This document shows positions 63,794-64,000 of a stretch of 64,000 nt of DNA, piece by piece (position 1 is the first letter of the stretch; every line of letters begins with the position of its first letter). The notes beneath the pieces are model-generated. The model worked only from the letters and a program-made list of their open reading frames with translations, made no database searches and was not told the origin of the DNA. Origin of the DNA: Kosakonia quasisacchari (lineage in GTDB: Bacteria > Pseudomonadota > Gammaproteobacteria > Enterobacterales > Enterobacteriaceae). The stretch covers positions 124,001 to 188,000 of the forward strand of contig NZ_SJOP01000010.1 in NCBI RefSeq assembly GCF_004331415.1, read 5' to 3'. The position numbers and the translations under genes were made by a program.

Positions 63794-64000
63794 TTAACGG
63801 GCGTTTTGCTTGATAAAGTCGTGAATGCTGGTGTCCTGAGACATGTCAGCAATGGTATCAGTCAACACGCTGTTAACCGCACCGGCAATCTTGTCGTTGC
63901 TGGCCTGGAACGCGCCTTCGACGTTATAGCTTGCACGGTAGTTTTTGGTCATCTTGTTGCCATTCGCGGCAGTCGCGATGATCGCGATATCCGCTTTGGT
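63794..64000 (-). CDS. yajG: YajG lipoprotein, 3' part only
   Basis: The minus-strand frame from the window edge encodes the last 68 residues of YajG, ending DTSIHDFIKQNAR before TAA at 63796-63794; other conserved pieces are YNVEGAFQASNDKIAGAV and NSVLTDTIADMSQ. In E. coli YajG is a lipoprotein upstream of ampG of unknown function. The 5' part with the lipobox lies outside the window. Confidence 0.9.
   Translation of the reverse strand, partial: TKADIAIIATAANGNKMTKNYRASYNVEGAFQASNDKIAGAVNSVLTDTIADMSQDTSIHDFIKQNAR

Overview
The window is a chromosomal segment from a gammaproteobacterium of the Enterobacteriaceae. The core gene order (proC-yaiI-aroL-yaiA-aroM-ppnP-rdgC-mak-sbcCD-phoBR-brnQ-proY-malZ-acpH-queA-tgt-yajC-secDF-tsx-yajI-nrdR-ribD-ribE-nusB-thiL-pgpA-yajO-dxs-ispA-xseB-thiI-yajL-panE-yajQ-yajR-cyoEDCBA-ampG-yajG) is that of Escherichia coli, with protein lengths identical or within a few residues. 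The accessory genes carried (a 2-Cys peroxiredoxin beside acpH, a DUF2339/DUF3999 pair, and no araJ or yajD) point to an Enterobacter/Kosakonia/Klebsiella-like genus. I cannot fix the genus from the sequence alone.

Layout. Positions 1-1250: 3' part of an AIF-type FAD/NAD oxidoreductase, cut by the window edge. 1250-16700: core genes for proline and aromatic biosynthesis, recombination control (rdgC, sbcCD), phosphate sensing (phoBR) and amino-acid uptake (brnQ, proY). 16750-24700: mostly core (malZ) with four genes that the E. coli order lacks: a D-2-hydroxyacid dehydrogenase, a DUF2339 plus DUF3999 membrane pair, and a TsaA-type peroxiredoxin. 24860-31000: acpH, then queA-tgt-yajC-secD-secF (queuosine tRNA modification and Sec accessory complex). 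41240-64000: core again, covering nucleoside channel, riboflavin, thiamine, isoprenoid, cytochrome bo3 oxidase and muropeptide permease.

The most interesting part is 31200-41200, between secF and tsx, where E. coli has only yajD. It holds three units. (1) A compact phosphorelay: an RcsB-like response regulator with all receiver residues, a free-standing HPt protein carrying a degenerate receiver, and an EvgS-like hybrid kinase that has almost no periplasmic domain and no HPt of its own. (2) On the other strand, a LolD-like ATPase, an FtsX/MacB-type permease, a LolA-fold periplasmic protein and a predicted outer-membrane beta-barrel, which look like an inner-to-outer-membrane export route. A second RcsB-family regulator lies just downstream; its phospho-acceptor Asp is Gly and its conserved Lys is Arg, so it should not be phosphorylatable. 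(3) A VOC-family protein and a HTH/WYL regulator with a perfect CTGACA-N6-TGTCAG palindrome upstream, a likely autoregulated pair.

How it may work together (inference): the kinase would pass phosphate through its receiver to the separate HPt protein and on to the RcsB-like regulator, which could pair with the pseudo-receiver regulator, as RcsB does with RcsA or BglJ, to control the adjacent envelope-export operon. No integrase, tRNA, insertion sequence, CRISPR array or rRNA was seen in the window.
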